From Chloropicon primus (Eukaryota > Chlorophyta > Chloropicophyceae > Chloropicales > Chloropicaceae), in NCBI GenBank assembly GCA_023205875.1, contig CP060765.1:248001-312000 (forward strand): a stretch of 64,000 nt of DNA, given 5' to 3'. This document shows, in pieces, positions 19,131 to 28,357 of the stretch; the first letter of the stretch is position 1; each line of letters starts with the position of its first letter. Position numbers and translations under genes: made by a program. Under the pieces are notes generated by a model, which saw only the letters and a list, made by a program, of their open reading frames with translations, was not told the origin of the DNA and did no database searches.

Positions 19131-20440
19131 TTACATGAACACATGATTCCCGGCTACCAGGTCGATGGTCGTCGCCGTGGCTTTGGGTTGGGGCGCGGGA
19201 GAAAGCGAAAGGCGTGTCAGCGAAAAGAGAAGAAAGAACACAAGGAGGACTCTCGCGAAGGTCTCCCGAAGAGTGACTCACCAAATGCCAAGAACAGGAC
19301 CCCCGCGATGTACGCGATCGTCTTTTCCGAGATGTACTGCGCGAGCACTGTCCCGCCTCCAATTGCCAGAGCAGTGGCTACCCCGTGACCCAGTGATGCT
19401 CCCATGACGACGGCAGGAGGGGGATAGGCTGCGCTCAGCGCAATCGTCGAGAGGAACGACCTGTCGCCCCACTCCGCCGCGAAGACGAGCAGAAACGTTT
19501 GCAAGAGCAGTGACGATGCCCCTTGTTGCCCCGTGATTTTCCCCTCGTCTTCCATCTCCTTCACCAACGCAATCGCCTCCTCCCTCTCGCTTCCCTCCTC
19601 GTCCCTAATGTCAAGCGGAAGGGAGCCCACGTCTTCCGGCTCGAGCGCGTCGTTCGAGACGACTTTCTCCCCCTCCATCCCTTGCGCATCCTTGAGGGAG
19701 GTCACGCCAAACGCGGTGAGCAAAACCACCGCCGCCAGGTCGTCGATGGGGAACTTGCTCAGGCTCTCGGGGACGAAGTTTTCCAGCGAGTGAAACGTGA
19801 TCCCAATCCCGCAGCTTATCACAGTCATCACCGCCAGGGCCGCGAACGTCCCCGCGAAGACGACCCACCTCCGGTCCAAGCTCTCCGCGCCCAAGGAGTT
19901 TGGACCCGGAGCGTCCGAGCTCACCCCGACGAGGGAGTTTGTTCGAATCGCCAAGAGCATGGCCACGAAGAATGTCTTGTCCCCAATTTCGCTGAAGAGA
20001 ACGAGCAGCAGCCCCGAGGTGAACCCCTCCCTGAACTCGTCGTCCCCCACCAGGCCAGGCACGAACAAGTCAGGCGACCAGGAGCCCGCAGATACAGCCT
20101 CGACGGCGTGCGCGGCGCCCGTCGTGCCGCTGAGAACAACGAGCAGCGACCCGAGCGCCAACGCGCCAACCGGGGCCCACAGCAACGTTCCCCCGACCCC
20201 AAGCCCTCCTGTTCCGCGGGACCCCTCCCCCGCGTCCCCAGCTCTCGATGATGGCTTCGCACCCTCCACCACCCTCCCTGCAGGCGTGGGCGTTGGACTC
20301 CCCTCCCCCCTCGAAGCGGCGTGCCTCCCGCGCGCCGTCCTCCCCTCGAAGGCTCGCGTCGTCCTCACCCTCCTCACCCCCGCCGCCCCCGAGCCCCGCC
20401 TCGCCGAGGGGACGCCGCGAGGGGACGCCACGGCCACCAT
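19131..20440 (-). CDS. Plastid GDT1/PAM71-type divalent cation transporter, two exons
   Basis: Exons are 20440-19282 and 19180-19131, giving 402 residues. The intron at 19181-19281 (101 bp) has donor GTGAGT and acceptor CCCAAAG. Splicing replaces a hydrophilic read-through end with the tail ATATTIDLVAGNHVFM, continuing the last membrane span GVLFLAF as in the family. The two UPF0016 signature motifs are present in SEIGDKTFFVAM and AEWGDRSFLSTIAL, each in a repeat of about three spans, separated by an acidic loop of about 70 residues. The first 75 residues are Arg/Ser/Ala/Gly-rich, suggesting a plastid transit peptide, followed by a hydrophobic segment. Plant PAM71 and CMT1 are plastid Mn2+ transporters that supply the oxygen-evolving complex. 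That role is inferred from family and targeting. Confidence 0.88.
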
Positions 20441-20506
20441 GGCTGAGCGATGGCCTCTGCACCTCCCTTTCCTGAGGGTATTCTGGGTCTCCCGTGCTCA
20501 CCAGGG

Positions 20507-20548
20507 CACCAAATCCTTCGAAAGAGGGGTCTACGGAAAGACAAAGAC
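20507..20548 (-). promoter_or_regulatory. Shared promoter element, copy 4 (reads leftward)
   Basis: On the minus strand it reads GTCTTTGTCTTTCCG, 12 bases, then TCGAAGGATTTGGTG, lying 67 bp upstream of the GDT1-like start. The B half-site is complete. Confidence 0.75.
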
Positions 20549-20824
20549 ACAATCTTTGCAACGAACTCCTACACCCCGTGCAAAAACCAACGACACCGCC
20601 CGAACTCCGCCCCTCAATCCACCCTCTCCACCAGACTCCAAGGCACCAGGAGCCTTATCCTGAAAATCTTAATCGTTCGCTCTCTCGACGAACGACAGCC
20701 ACTTGTTTCTTACACCCATTGTGAACCACATTACACCCATACAGAGTTTTTGATTTTTCATCGATTTGTTCGTCTCCACAATTATAACGGGTAGGCGCGC
20801 GTTCGAGGGGGAACGAGGAGCGAA

Positions 20825-21150
20825 CGAAGAAGTGGGTGCTTGAGCGACGACGGAAGGAGAGGGGCGAAAGGGAGCGGCCATTCGACGTCTTGATCGTCTC
20901 GTGATCTTTCTGAAGACGGCTCTCTCGAAAGATTTGGCCGAGTGACGAGGATTTGGCAACCTGAAACGCTCTGACTCGTTGTGTTCCTCTTCCTGTGGTG
21001 CGCAGAGGCGAAGAGGTGGGTGCTTGAGCGACGAGAGAGGGAGAGGGGCGAAGGGTAGCGGCATTATCCGCCTTGATTGTCTCGTGATCTTTCCAAAGAC
21101 GGGTCGCTTGCCGTGTTCGACGCTCTGGTGAGGATTTGGCAACCTGAAAC
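20825..21150 (+). promoter_or_regulatory. Tandemly duplicated shared promoter element, copies 5 and 6 (read rightward)
   Basis: Copy 5 (20891-20939) reads GTCTCGTG then ATCTTTCTG, 12 bases, then TCGAAAGATTTGG. Copy 6 (21077-21120) reads GTCTCGTG then ATCTTTCCA, 12 bases, then TTGCCGTGT. Each is followed by GAGGATTTGGCAACCTGAAA. The CTTTC cores are 183 bp apart, and flanking sequence from GTGGGTGCTTGAGCGACGA onward is duplicated with them. Copy 6 is about 143 bp upstream of the ATG at 21263. Confidence 0.85.
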
Positions 21151-21262
21151 GCTTTGGCTTCTCTCTGCTTGACGCCAAAACAAAAGTGGAGAGACGCAGA
21201 GGTCTCTCTTTGCGGCCTCGAGGGTGACGGACAGGGCAAGGGGCGGGCCACTCGACGACTCG

Positions 21263-21428
21263 ATGATGATGTCAATGGGGGTCACGGGGCCCATGGAGGG
21301 GGAGGAGAAGGCGAACGACCAGGGCGCGCCCAAAATAGACGAGCAAGAGAAGATCACCTACCTGTACCACGTGAACAGCGTCGACCTCACGCGTCGTCAC
21401 CTCAAGGTAAGAAGCCCATTGCGTCGCT

Positions 21429-21475
<47 letters not shown>

Positions 21476-21825
21476 CTCTATCTCTTTTTGCCGCCGATGG
21501 CGCTCGCAGCGCGGGGTAACTGACTTGGCTCGCGGTGACTCTCTAGAGCGGAGGAGGCAGGACTGGAGGCGAGATGCAACAAGACGACGAGGATGAATGC
21601 GGCAGCGTCCGGTTCTCGGGAGACCCTTGCGAGATCATTAGCGTGAGGCTCCCGTTCGAGGACGAGGAGAAGGAGGGGGCGGGGAAGGCACAGCGCCAGC
21701 TGGATCCTCTCGCCGGGCAGCCGGGGGACAAGAGGCCAGCCAAAGAGATCTCGAATGCGGAGGGAGAGGACGCCGGGGCGGAAATCTCGTCGAGCCCCCT
21801 GAAGAAACCCAAGGTGTCTCTGTAG
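21263..21825 (+). CDS. Small acidic protein of unknown function, two exons
   Basis: Exons are 21263-21406 and 21547-21825, giving 140 residues. The intron at 21407-21546 has donor GTAAGA and acceptor CTCTAG and contains a pure CA microsatellite of about 45 bases. The ATG at 21263 is the first in frame after a GTG at 21224. The core KITYLYHVNSVDLTRRHLK, then SGGGRTGGEMQQ, then RFSGDPCEIISVRLPFED looks like a small folded domain. The C-terminus is disordered and ends in a basic PLKKPK motif that could be a nuclear localisation signal. I do not recognise the family. The gene has the strongest promoter-element pair of the window, which supports its being real and expressed. It is convergent with the haspin gene. 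Confidence 0.65.
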
Positions 21826-21957
21826 CATATATGTTTTACACTTTCTTATCGTCTTTACTCTTTAACTACTCCTTGTAATACAAACCAAACTTTCACGCGC
21901 GTGGAAGACACAGGCACAACTGGGAAAGGTTTCATCATCCGTCCGTCGCGCCCGCCA

Positions 21958-23982
21958 TTACTCCTTCTTGCTTAACCGCCACAAGTCCTTGAAGAGGTCG
22001 TGCCACACGAGGTCGTGGCAGGACTTGACGCTCTGGTGGTTCATGCAAGCCTTCCTGAAGTTCCGCAGCTGCCTGCTCTGGTCGCTGGTCAGCTCGATCA
22101 TGTCCACCGCGGCATCCTCGCCGGAGTTCGCCCTCATCTTGTTCATCAGAACGCAATCCACGAGGTACTGTAGCCAGAACACATTGTTCCGAGGGTGGAA
22201 CTCGGCCCAGCTTCCCTCGCCCTTGTCCCCCTCGATGTTCTTGAGCATCTTCCTGTACGTCTCCGCCTGGATGTCACCCTTTGGGCCCTTGAAGAGCCAC
22301 TCGTCGAGGGAAAGGTCGCAGAACGCAACAAAGTCGTCGTCCGCAGTTTGGTTTGCTTCCCCACTCCCCGGATCCCTCGCCTTGGCCTCGAGCCTTGAGA
22401 GCGTGAAGTCGATGATTTGGACCTGCAAGCCGCTCGTGTCGACCTGTATAGGGACGCCCCTCAGCACGTAACGAGTCTTGTGAGAGTCGTCCACGGGGCT
22501 GAGGGAGTTTCCGTTGGACTCTCTGAGAGCCCTCGAGGACAGAGAGGCCGACCTCGGCATTCTCTTCAGAAGGATGTTACCCCAGTGGAGATCCCTGTGC
22601 TCGAATTTGAGCTCCTCCTCCGCCACGGCAAGTCCCATGGTCACCTGCATCAGCATGCTCCTGATCTCCTCGAAACTTCGGAACCTGAAAGACTCCAGGT
22701 CCTCGCCACCGTCGTTGTACACGAAAACGATGTAGAGCTGATCCTCCAAGAAGGTCCCGACGTGGTCGTTTTCCGAGGTGTGGATCTCGTCCCAGGCCTC
22801 CCAGGCCTCCAGCAGGCACGCGGCGTACTTGCCTCTGCAAACAGAGATGCCGTGGGTCTCGATGAAAGTCTTGCAAGAGTTCTGGGTGCCCCCGGATTCC
22901 CTTAGCCTCTTCAGGCAGTTGTGGATGACGACCTCGGCGTAGAGCTCTCCGCTCGTCTTTTGCTTCTCTCCGTTGACGAGCAAGTCGCCATCGATGGGAA
23001 CGACCTTGAGGACCAAGTTGTTGTTCAGCTTGAAAGCCTCCCCAAAGGTTCCCTCGCCAACCTTTCGGACGGAAGCGTCGCACGCCGAGGGAGAGGTCAT
23101 TCGCGCAAGGAACTCGTCGAGGCTTGGGATGCCCCCCTCGCCGGCCCCCTTGGTCAGCTGGCCGCACTCGACCAGGAGCTCGCCCAGGTCGCTTCCAGGG
23201 TCCGGCAGGTCGCCTCCCTCCTCGTCGATCTTCAGGTTGTCCATGACGCCGTGGAGGGAGTCCAGGAGCCCTTCGGCTCCCTCCTCCCCCCTTTCCTCGA
23301 TGGTCCCCATGTCGTTCGTCTCCTGCTGCACGTCTCCTCCCTCCTCGAGCACGTCCTCGACGAGCGTATCAAACTTTGTGCTCAGCCTCAGCACGGACCC
23401 GTTCGAAAACCTGGCGCCGTACCCTTGCACGCTGTCCCTCCTGATGACGACCGAGGACCTCCTGTTCGAAGCCCTCCTGGAGCTGTACGAGAAGTCCCCG
23501 CCGAGGTTGGCCTCCAAAACCGCGTTCTTTGCTGGCTCGGGCGACTCCTCGACCAGCTCGTACGCGTCGACGTCACAGAAATACGACTTCATGTCCTGCA
23601 GGTACTGCGAGTAAGCCTTCTGCTTCTTCTCCTCCGCGTTCGAGGGCATCGCACGCCTGCTGTATGCCCCCTTGGACGCCGACTTCTTCTTCCTCGACCC
23701 CCCTTTCTTCTCCTTCGCGGCCTCGTGAGTCATCACCCCAGAGGAAGAGTAACTCAGCATCCGTCCTATCCAGCTCGTCCTCCTGTCACCGCCACCATCC
23801 GCCACGATCGCCCTCTTCCCTCTCGTACCCTTCCCGACCGAATCCACCTTCACTGGCATCGCATTCTCCTTGTCCAACGCCTCGGCGTCATCCTCAGTCG
23901 TCGCGAGGGCCTCGTATCCGTTGTGCTTTCCCACCTTTCCCCTCGAGCGACGCCTCCTCACGTACGTCAGTATCTCCGCCAT
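21958..23982 (-). CDS. HASPIN: Haspin-type histone H3 threonine-3 kinase
   Basis: The protein has 674 residues and no introns. The first 290 residues are disordered and basic/Ser-rich, with a KEN-like box in ALDKENAMP. The kinase domain starts near residue 305 with VGEGTFGEAFKL, followed by LVLKVV. The catalytic loop is EHRDLHWGNILL, and the activation motif is IIDFTLSR in place of DFG, which is diagnostic of haspins. The C-terminal lobe contains FWLQYLVDCVLMNKM and other haspin-specific features. Haspin phosphorylates H3 Thr3 at centromeres to recruit the chromosomal passenger complex. A Csm1-like kinetochore gene lies in the same window. It is convergent with the small unknown gene and divergent from the chromate transporter. 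Confidence 0.92.
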   Translation of the reverse strand: MAEILTYVRRRRSRGKVGKHNGYEALATTEDDAEALDKENAMPVKVDSVGKGTRGKRAIVADGGGDRRTSWIGRMLSYSSSGVMTHEAAKEKKGGSRKKKSASKGAYSRRAMPSNAEEKKQKAYSQYLQDMKSYFCDVDAYELVEESPEPAKNAVLEANLGGDFSYSSRRASNRRSSVVIRRDSVQGYGARFSNGSVLRLSTKFDTLVEDVLEEGGDVQQETNDMGTIEERGEEGAEGLLDSLHGVMDNLKIDEEGGDLPDPGSDLGELLVECGQLTKGAGEGGIPSLDEFLARMTSPSACDASVRKVGEGTFGEAFKLNNNLVLKVVPIDGDLLVNGEKQKTSGELYAEVVIHNCLKRLRESGGTQNSCKTFIETHGISVCRGKYAACLLEAWEAWDEIHTSENDHVGTFLEDQLYIVFVYNDGGEDLESFRFRSFEEIRSMLMQVTMGLAVAEEELKFEHRDLHWGNILLKRMPRSASLSSRALRESNGNSLSPVDDSHKTRYVLRGVPIQVDTSGLQVQIIDFTLSRLEAKARDPGSGEANQTADDDFVAFCDLSLDEWLFKGPKGDIQAETYRKMLKNIEGDKGEGSWAEFHPRNNVFWLQYLVDCVLMNKMRANSGEDAAVDMIELTSDQSRQLRNFRKACMNHQSVKSCHDLVWHDLFKDLWRLSKKE

Positions 23983-24140
23983 CGTCCCAAAGTCCTGATC
24001 AATCGACTCGCGGTGCCTCTGCTTCCTTCCAAGAACCTCCTCGCCCTCGAACCTCCTCGCTTCTCTCGTCCTATGCCCACTCCGTCACACCTCCACGGCT
24101 ACGCTCGAATCCCTTCACTCCGTCGTATCTCCCTCGTCCT

Positions 24141-24184
24141 TGAGCGAAATCGATCAAGTAAGGGGTCAAACGAATGATCACAAA
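24141..24184 (-). promoter_or_regulatory. Shared promoter element, copy 7 (reads leftward, diverged)
   Basis: On the minus strand it reads GTG then ATCATTCGT, 12 bases, then TTGATCGATTTCG, 159 bp upstream of the haspin start. It is the weaker partner of a back-to-back pair with the copy at 24510. The rest of the 23983-24589 gap shows nothing recognisable. Confidence 0.55.
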
Positions 24185-24509
24185 ATATTCTATAATAATC
24201 TCAAGACGAAAACGTCTACCTTTGTCGTCGTTCACTTCAATAATGCGCGACAAAGCCGCGCCCTTCCGTCTCCTCCGCACGCGCAGCCTCTGGATCTGTC
24301 ACCCAAAAAAAACACAAAAAAAAACGAATACCTACATAAGAGTGTACCTAGGTCAGACACTCAAATAACGATCTCAGAAAAGTACGTTCATCCCGTGGAC
24401 AAAGGAAGGCGCAGTGACCAAGAGGTTCCCTCCCCAAGAGGACGATTGGGTTTGGGATCGAGAGTTCGGTCAGTGGACACGGTGATGGTTGATATGGTGC
24501 AAGAGTTTG

Positions 24510-24552
24510 GCTCGTGATCTTTCCAAAGAGTCCTTACTCGTTGGATTTGGCC
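24510..24552 (+). promoter_or_regulatory. Shared promoter element, copy 8 (reads rightward)
   Basis: It reads GGCTCGTG then ATCTTTCCA, 12 bases, then TCGTTGGATTTGGCC. It ends only 38 bp before the chromate transporter start, the closest copy downstream of which a gene begins on the plus strand. Confidence 0.75.
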
Positions 24553-24589
24553 TTGATTTGGATAGACAAAAGGTTGGACGACTCTGGGG

Positions 24590-25957
24590 ATGGAAGGAAG
24601 TGAGCTCCTGCAGAAGCGAGAGGACAGGGGACTCCTGGAGGGCGGCGATGGGAACGGCGGGATTTACGCGCAGGTGTCGTATCTGACGATCATGAGGGAT
24701 TTCTTCGCATTGGGGTGGTTGTCCTTTGGCGGTCCGGTGGCCCACATCGCGACCTTCGAGCAAGTCTTCGTCCAGAGGAAGGCTTGGATGTCTTCCTACG
24801 TCTTCACGGAGTTCCTCGCCCTCGGCCAGTGCATAACCGGGCCCACGGCGTGCCAGCTGTCCTTTGCGATTGGAGTGGTGAAGAAGGGCGTTCGGGGGGG
24901 TCTCCTGAGCGGCTCCATGTTCTTGCTCCCGGGGTTTCTCCTGCTGTCCATCATTGGGGCTACCAGTGGAGAGGCCTTCCTCAAGCCCTCTCCCCTGATG
25001 CAGGCGCTCGTCGCGGGGCTTACCTCGGTGGCCATCGCGTTGGTCGCAGGGGCGGCGAAGGCGCTCGGGTCGAAGATATGCGACGACAAGATCACCATTT
25101 GCATCTGCGCGGTCTCCGCGGCCACGGCCTTGTACTGGAAGGGGTCCTTCGTGATGCCTCTGGTGATGGGCGTGGGCGGTGTCGTGACCATCGCGGCGTA
25201 CAGGAACAAGCCTCCCGAGGTTCCAGGCAAGTCTGAGGAGGGGGGAATCAATTCTCTCGGCCTGGGAACCAAGGGTGGCGGCATTCTTCTGGGCGTTTGG
25301 GTCGCTGTGCTGGTAGCCCTTCTCGTCCTCAAATTCATGGAGAAGGGAAACCAAACCTACCCACCCCTTTCGTGGTTCTCGACGTTTTACATGGCTGGGT
25401 CTCTCATCTTTGGCGGGGCGCCAGTTCTCATCCCACTCCTGCTCGACAAGATGACGGCGCCCGGAACCTGCGCCGACTCTCAAGACGACTGCCGGCCGTG
25501 GATGACCGAGGACCAGTTCTACGCTGGCCTGGCCGCGGCGCAGTCAATGCCCGGGCCCATGTTCAACTTCTCTGCGTACTTGGGGGCCGTCATCGCAATG
25601 AACGCCGGGTTTGGAAGCTTTTTCGGCACGCTCGTGTGCTGGGTGGGCTTGCTAGCACCTGGAATCATGCTGATCTTCAGCGTCCTTCCCTTTTGGGGCA
25701 AGTTCAGGACTGTTCCTCTGTACAAGCGAGCACTTCCTGGAATCAACAGCGCTGCGGTTGGTCTCATAGTCACTGCCGTCTTCAAGATGACGTTCCAGGC
25801 GCACGAAAACAGTCCGTTCCCCCAAGCCTCGTCTGCGATCGGTGTCCTGGCGTTCACGGCCGTGTCGTACCTGAAACTTCCCGCGCCCTTGGCCGTGATC
25901 GCGGGAGGCTGCTTGGGCATGATCGCCCACGCAGTGCAACGTCACGAAGGTGCGTAA
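24590..25957 (+). CDS. Chromate transporter (CHR) family protein, two-domain form
   Basis: The protein has 455 residues and no introns. Two homologous halves are visible. The N-terminal half has GWLSFGGPVAHIATFEQVFV and LALGQCITGPTACQLSFAIG. The C-terminal half has GSLIFGGAPVLIPLLLD and AAAQSMPGPMFNFSAYLG. About ten hydrophobic segments are present. In bacteria ChrA exports chromate with proton or sulfate coupling. Eukaryotic algal members exist but their substrates are mostly untested, so sulfate- or chromate-like oxyanion transport is an inference. The frame ends in HAVQRHEGA and a stop. A GTGCGTAAG just before the stop resembles a splice donor, but no continuing exon was found. Its next gene, p31comet-like, is on the same strand, one of only two such pairs in the window. 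Confidence 0.88.
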   Translation: MEGSELLQKREDRGLLEGGDGNGGIYAQVSYLTIMRDFFALGWLSFGGPVAHIATFEQVFVQRKAWMSSYVFTEFLALGQCITGPTACQLSFAIGVVKKGVRGGLLSGSMFLLPGFLLLSIIGATSGEAFLKPSPLMQALVAGLTSVAIALVAGAAKALGSKICDDKITICICAVSAATALYWKGSFVMPLVMGVGGVVTIAAYRNKPPEVPGKSEEGGINSLGLGTKGGGILLGVWVAVLVALLVLKFMEKGNQTYPPLSWFSTFYMAGSLIFGGAPVLIPLLLDKMTAPGTCADSQDDCRPWMTEDQFYAGLAAAQSMPGPMFNFSAYLGAVIAMNAGFGSFFGTLVCWVGLLAPGIMLIFSVLPFWGKFRTVPLYKRALPGINSAAVGLIVTAVFKMTFQAHENSPFPQASSAIGVLAFTAVSYLKLPAPLAVIAGGCLGMIAHAVQRHEGA

Positions 25958-26084
25958 GCCATTGTAAGCACATCCACTACCACCATTCATCCATCACACT
26001 CCTCCCTCTCTCCCTCTCCTTCCCACCACCAATCCCCATCATCACCAAGGATTGTTCCATCCTCCTCATCACAGCACCATTCTT

Positions 26085-26127
26085 ATCAAGTGAGGGCTCT
26101 TTGGAAAGAGCAAGAGAGCAAGAGACA
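26085..26127 (-). promoter_or_regulatory. Shared promoter element, copy 9, orphan orientation
   Basis: On the minus strand it reads GTCTCTTGCTCTCTTG then CTCTTTCCA, 12 bases, then TTGATAAGA. By orientation it would drive leftward transcription into the 3' end of the chromate transporter, where no minus-strand gene is seen. It lies 128 bp upstream of the plus-strand start at 26255. Confidence 0.65.
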
Positions 26128-26254
26128 ACGCATCCATCCTCCTCCCTCTCTCCCTCTCTCCCTCTCCCCTTCCTTCCACCATCACCACCATCACCACCAG
26201 GGAGGAGAGCTGGCTGGCTGCTTCAAAGTCTGCAAGTGACAGATCGATCAATCG

Positions 26255-27373
26255 ATGGTGCGCGTGGTGCGCGACCGGGCGGCTGCCAAGGCGGAGGCTC
26301 TGTCGAGGGAGAGGGAGAGGCGAGCGCGGGCGAAGGCCTTCTCATCTTCCGGACGACGGCCACGCCGCGACGGCGGTGACGGGACAGTAGAGGAAAGGAG
26401 CCTCAACATCCACAACGACGACGACGACGACGACGAGGTCGACGAGGTCAAGGAGGAGGAGAGGAGGACGCACGTGGTTTACTTGCCGGAAAGCGCGACG
26501 AGGGAAGAGGTCAAAGGGGAGGAGAGCAGCGGGTGGTTCCGCAACGACGCCTTCTCTTTCGTTTCATGCGAAGTGTTCAAGTTTCTTCTTTACATGCGTG
26601 GCTTGATACCAGACATGTACGATACGCTTGTGCAGGACCACGAGAGGGAGAGGGAGAGGCGCCTCCAGCTCGAGCAGAGGGGTGAAGGGACGGTGGGTCG
26701 TCTTCATCGATCGATGGCTGGCGCGAGATCCTCTTCCAAGTTCACGAGGTTTCGCCAGAAGTCGAGCCAGGTATTGAAGTGTCTCTCGCAGCAGGAGGTG
26801 TTCCTCGGAGGCTCTGGAGAACCACCAGGGGGCTCAGGTGAGGCGGTCGGGTCGATGTGCGAGGTCCTATACATCTTCGGCGCGTCTGTCAGGAAGCCAA
26901 TCGAAGCTTACCTCCTGAGAGCGTCGTGCTCCCCCGCCCTCGAGCCGCCGGCGTCGCCGGCCGCGGGGACGCGAGGCGGAGGCGGTGCGTCCGGCACGCG
27001 AAGGTCGCTGCTGAGCTTCCTTGCCAAAGTGAATAGGACGCTGGTGACGGCGATCATGGGCCTTGAGGACGAGAAGAGGCAAGTGGGCGCCGGGAGCCAC
27101 AAGAGGAGGAGGAGGGGGGACCCCGGAGGGAGGAAACGCAAGGAGATTCCCAAGCGGTGCAAGGTCCACGTCCTCGTCAGAACTTCCGGGGGGGACCAAG
27201 GCAGGCGCTTGGATGGGTTTTTCCCCCAAGTGGGCGTCAATCTCGGTGCCCTGAGCCCTTTGGTGATCTCGATCAAGCCGAAGGGCGACGAGCGGGAGCG
27301 AGCTGAGGGCACCCCTGAAACCCAGATGGGCGGCTGGCTTCAGTGCGCCACGGTCTTGCAAGGAATCCAGTGA
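26255..27373 (+). CDS. p31comet-like protein (MAD2L1-binding protein family)
   Basis: The protein has 372 residues and no introns. The first 95 residues are basic then acidic and disordered. The folded part starts at FVSCEVFKFLLYMRGLIPDM, which matches the alpha-helix opening of p31comet (cysteine or serine, glutamate, then K-LY-R-Q-IP). Later blocks KSSQVLKCLSQQE, CEVLYIFGASVRKPIEAYLL, SLLSFLAKVNRTLVTAIM, CKVHVLVRT and the closing WLQCATVLQGI follow the order of the HORMA-like fold. A low-complexity Arg/Gly-rich insertion interrupts the domain near residue 275. p31comet binds closed MAD2 with TRIP13 to silence the spindle checkpoint. The assignment rests on motif order from memory, not on an alignment. 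It is convergent with the HMG-box gene, stops 111 bp apart. Confidence 0.65.
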   Translation: MVRVVRDRAAAKAEALSRERERRARAKAFSSSGRRPRRDGGDGTVEERSLNIHNDDDDDDEVDEVKEEERRTHVVYLPESATREEVKGEESSGWFRNDAFSFVSCEVFKFLLYMRGLIPDMYDTLVQDHERERERRLQLEQRGEGTVGRLHRSMAGARSSSKFTRFRQKSSQVLKCLSQQEVFLGGSGEPPGGSGEAVGSMCEVLYIFGASVRKPIEAYLLRASCSPALEPPASPAAGTRGGGGASGTRRSLLSFLAKVNRTLVTAIMGLEDEKRQVGAGSHKRRRRGDPGGRKRKEIPKRCKVHVLVRTSGGDQGRRLDGFFPQVGVNLGALSPLVISIKPKGDERERAEGTPETQMGGWLQCATVLQGIQ

Positions 27374-27484
27374 CACCAGGGGGGAAGGTGTGGGCGTGTG
27401 AAGCAGATGTAAATAAGAAGTAACTATGAATATCCATATGAGTACAAAGCTGTATATTATGGTACAGCAAAATAACAGATATTA

Positions 27485-28357
27485 TTACAAGCAGTGAGCG
27501 TAAGGGTTCTTCATTCCCACGGCCACCACGCGCTCCTCGGCAGTCATGGCCTTGAGCTTGAGGTACTCCTCCTTCGCCATGGCGGCCTTCTGCTCGTAAG
27601 GGACCTTGTTTGTCGGTTCCATCTCCCTCCACTTCTGCCCAGCCATCTTGCTGATCTCCTTGATGGAGGTGGGCTCGGCGCCACTGGAGTTCCTCTCCTT
27701 CCTGAAGTTGGTCAAGAAGATGAAGTAGGCGGTCGGTGGCCTTGGGGGTCCCTTGGCGAGCTTGAACTTCTGTGGCCCGCCACTCGAGATGTAAGCCTCC
27801 TTGGCCTTGAGGTACTCCTCCCTCGCAACAGCGGCCTTCTCCTCGTACGGCGTTCTCTCCTGCGGGGTCAGAGTCTTCCACTTCTCCGAGCCAGCCTTCG
27901 TGCAGTGCACCACGCCCTTGACATCAGGGTGAGTGATCTTGAACTCCTCCCTGAAAGCATCGAGAAAGAAGTTGAAAGCAGTCCTGGCCCTCCTCGGCGC
28001 AAGTGGATCCTTCTCCTTCTTCTTCTTGCCACTCTTGGTCAACTTTGGCTTGGGTGTCTTCTTCACCGGCTTCTTCTTCGCAGCCTTCTTCTTCTTCGGT
28101 GGCTTCTTCTTCGCAGGCTTCTTCTTCACAGGCTTCTTCTTCGCAGGCTTCTTCTTGGGCTTCTTCGGAGTAGCACCCTTCTTCACCTGGGCCTTAGCCG
28201 TGGTCATCGGAGCCTGCGTGAAGGCCGGCGTTGGCATCACCGGATTCATCGGCATAGTGGTCTGGGTCTGTGGCATGTACATACCCGTCTGGCCAGGCAT
28301 CCCGAACCCATAGGGTGGGAAGGCACTGTAAGCACCCATTGGAAACTGCTCAGCCAT
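27485..28357 (-). CDS. Protein with two HMG boxes and a Lys/Pro/Ala-rich linker
   Basis: The protein has 290 residues. The ATG at 28357 is the first in frame; a GTG lies upstream at 28447. Residues 1-55 are Pro/Met/Gln/Thr-rich. Residues about 60-115 are a histone H1-like basic tract with repeated AKKKPVKKKP units. HMG box 1 (about 118-190) includes RARTAFNFFLDAFREEFK and SEKWKTLTPQERTPYEEKA. HMG box 2 (about 200-275) includes PPRPPTAYFIFLTNFRKERN and WREMEPTNKVPYEQKA. Architecture and basic linker suggest an abundant chromatin protein bending DNA without strong sequence specificity. A UBF-like or HMGB-like role cannot be told apart from sequence alone. It is convergent with the p31comet-like gene. 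Confidence 0.9.
   Translation of the reverse strand: MAEQFPMGAYSAFPPYGFGMPGQTGMYMPQTQTTMPMNPVMPTPAFTQAPMTTAKAQVKKGATPKKPKKKPAKKKPVKKKPAKKKPPKKKKAAKKKPVKKTPKPKLTKSGKKKKEKDPLAPRRARTAFNFFLDAFREEFKITHPDVKGVVHCTKAGSEKWKTLTPQERTPYEEKAAVAREEYLKAKEAYISSGGPQKFKLAKGPPRPPTAYFIFLTNFRKERNSSGAEPTSIKEISKMAGQKWREMEPTNKVPYEQKAAMAKEEYLKLKAMTAEERVVAVGMKNPYAHCL

Noticed and set aside
24590-25957. GTGCGTAAG near the chromate transporter stop as a splice donor to a further exon
   Set aside because: No acceptor followed by a membrane-like or conserved coding segment was found before the next gene, and the protein already has both complete halves.
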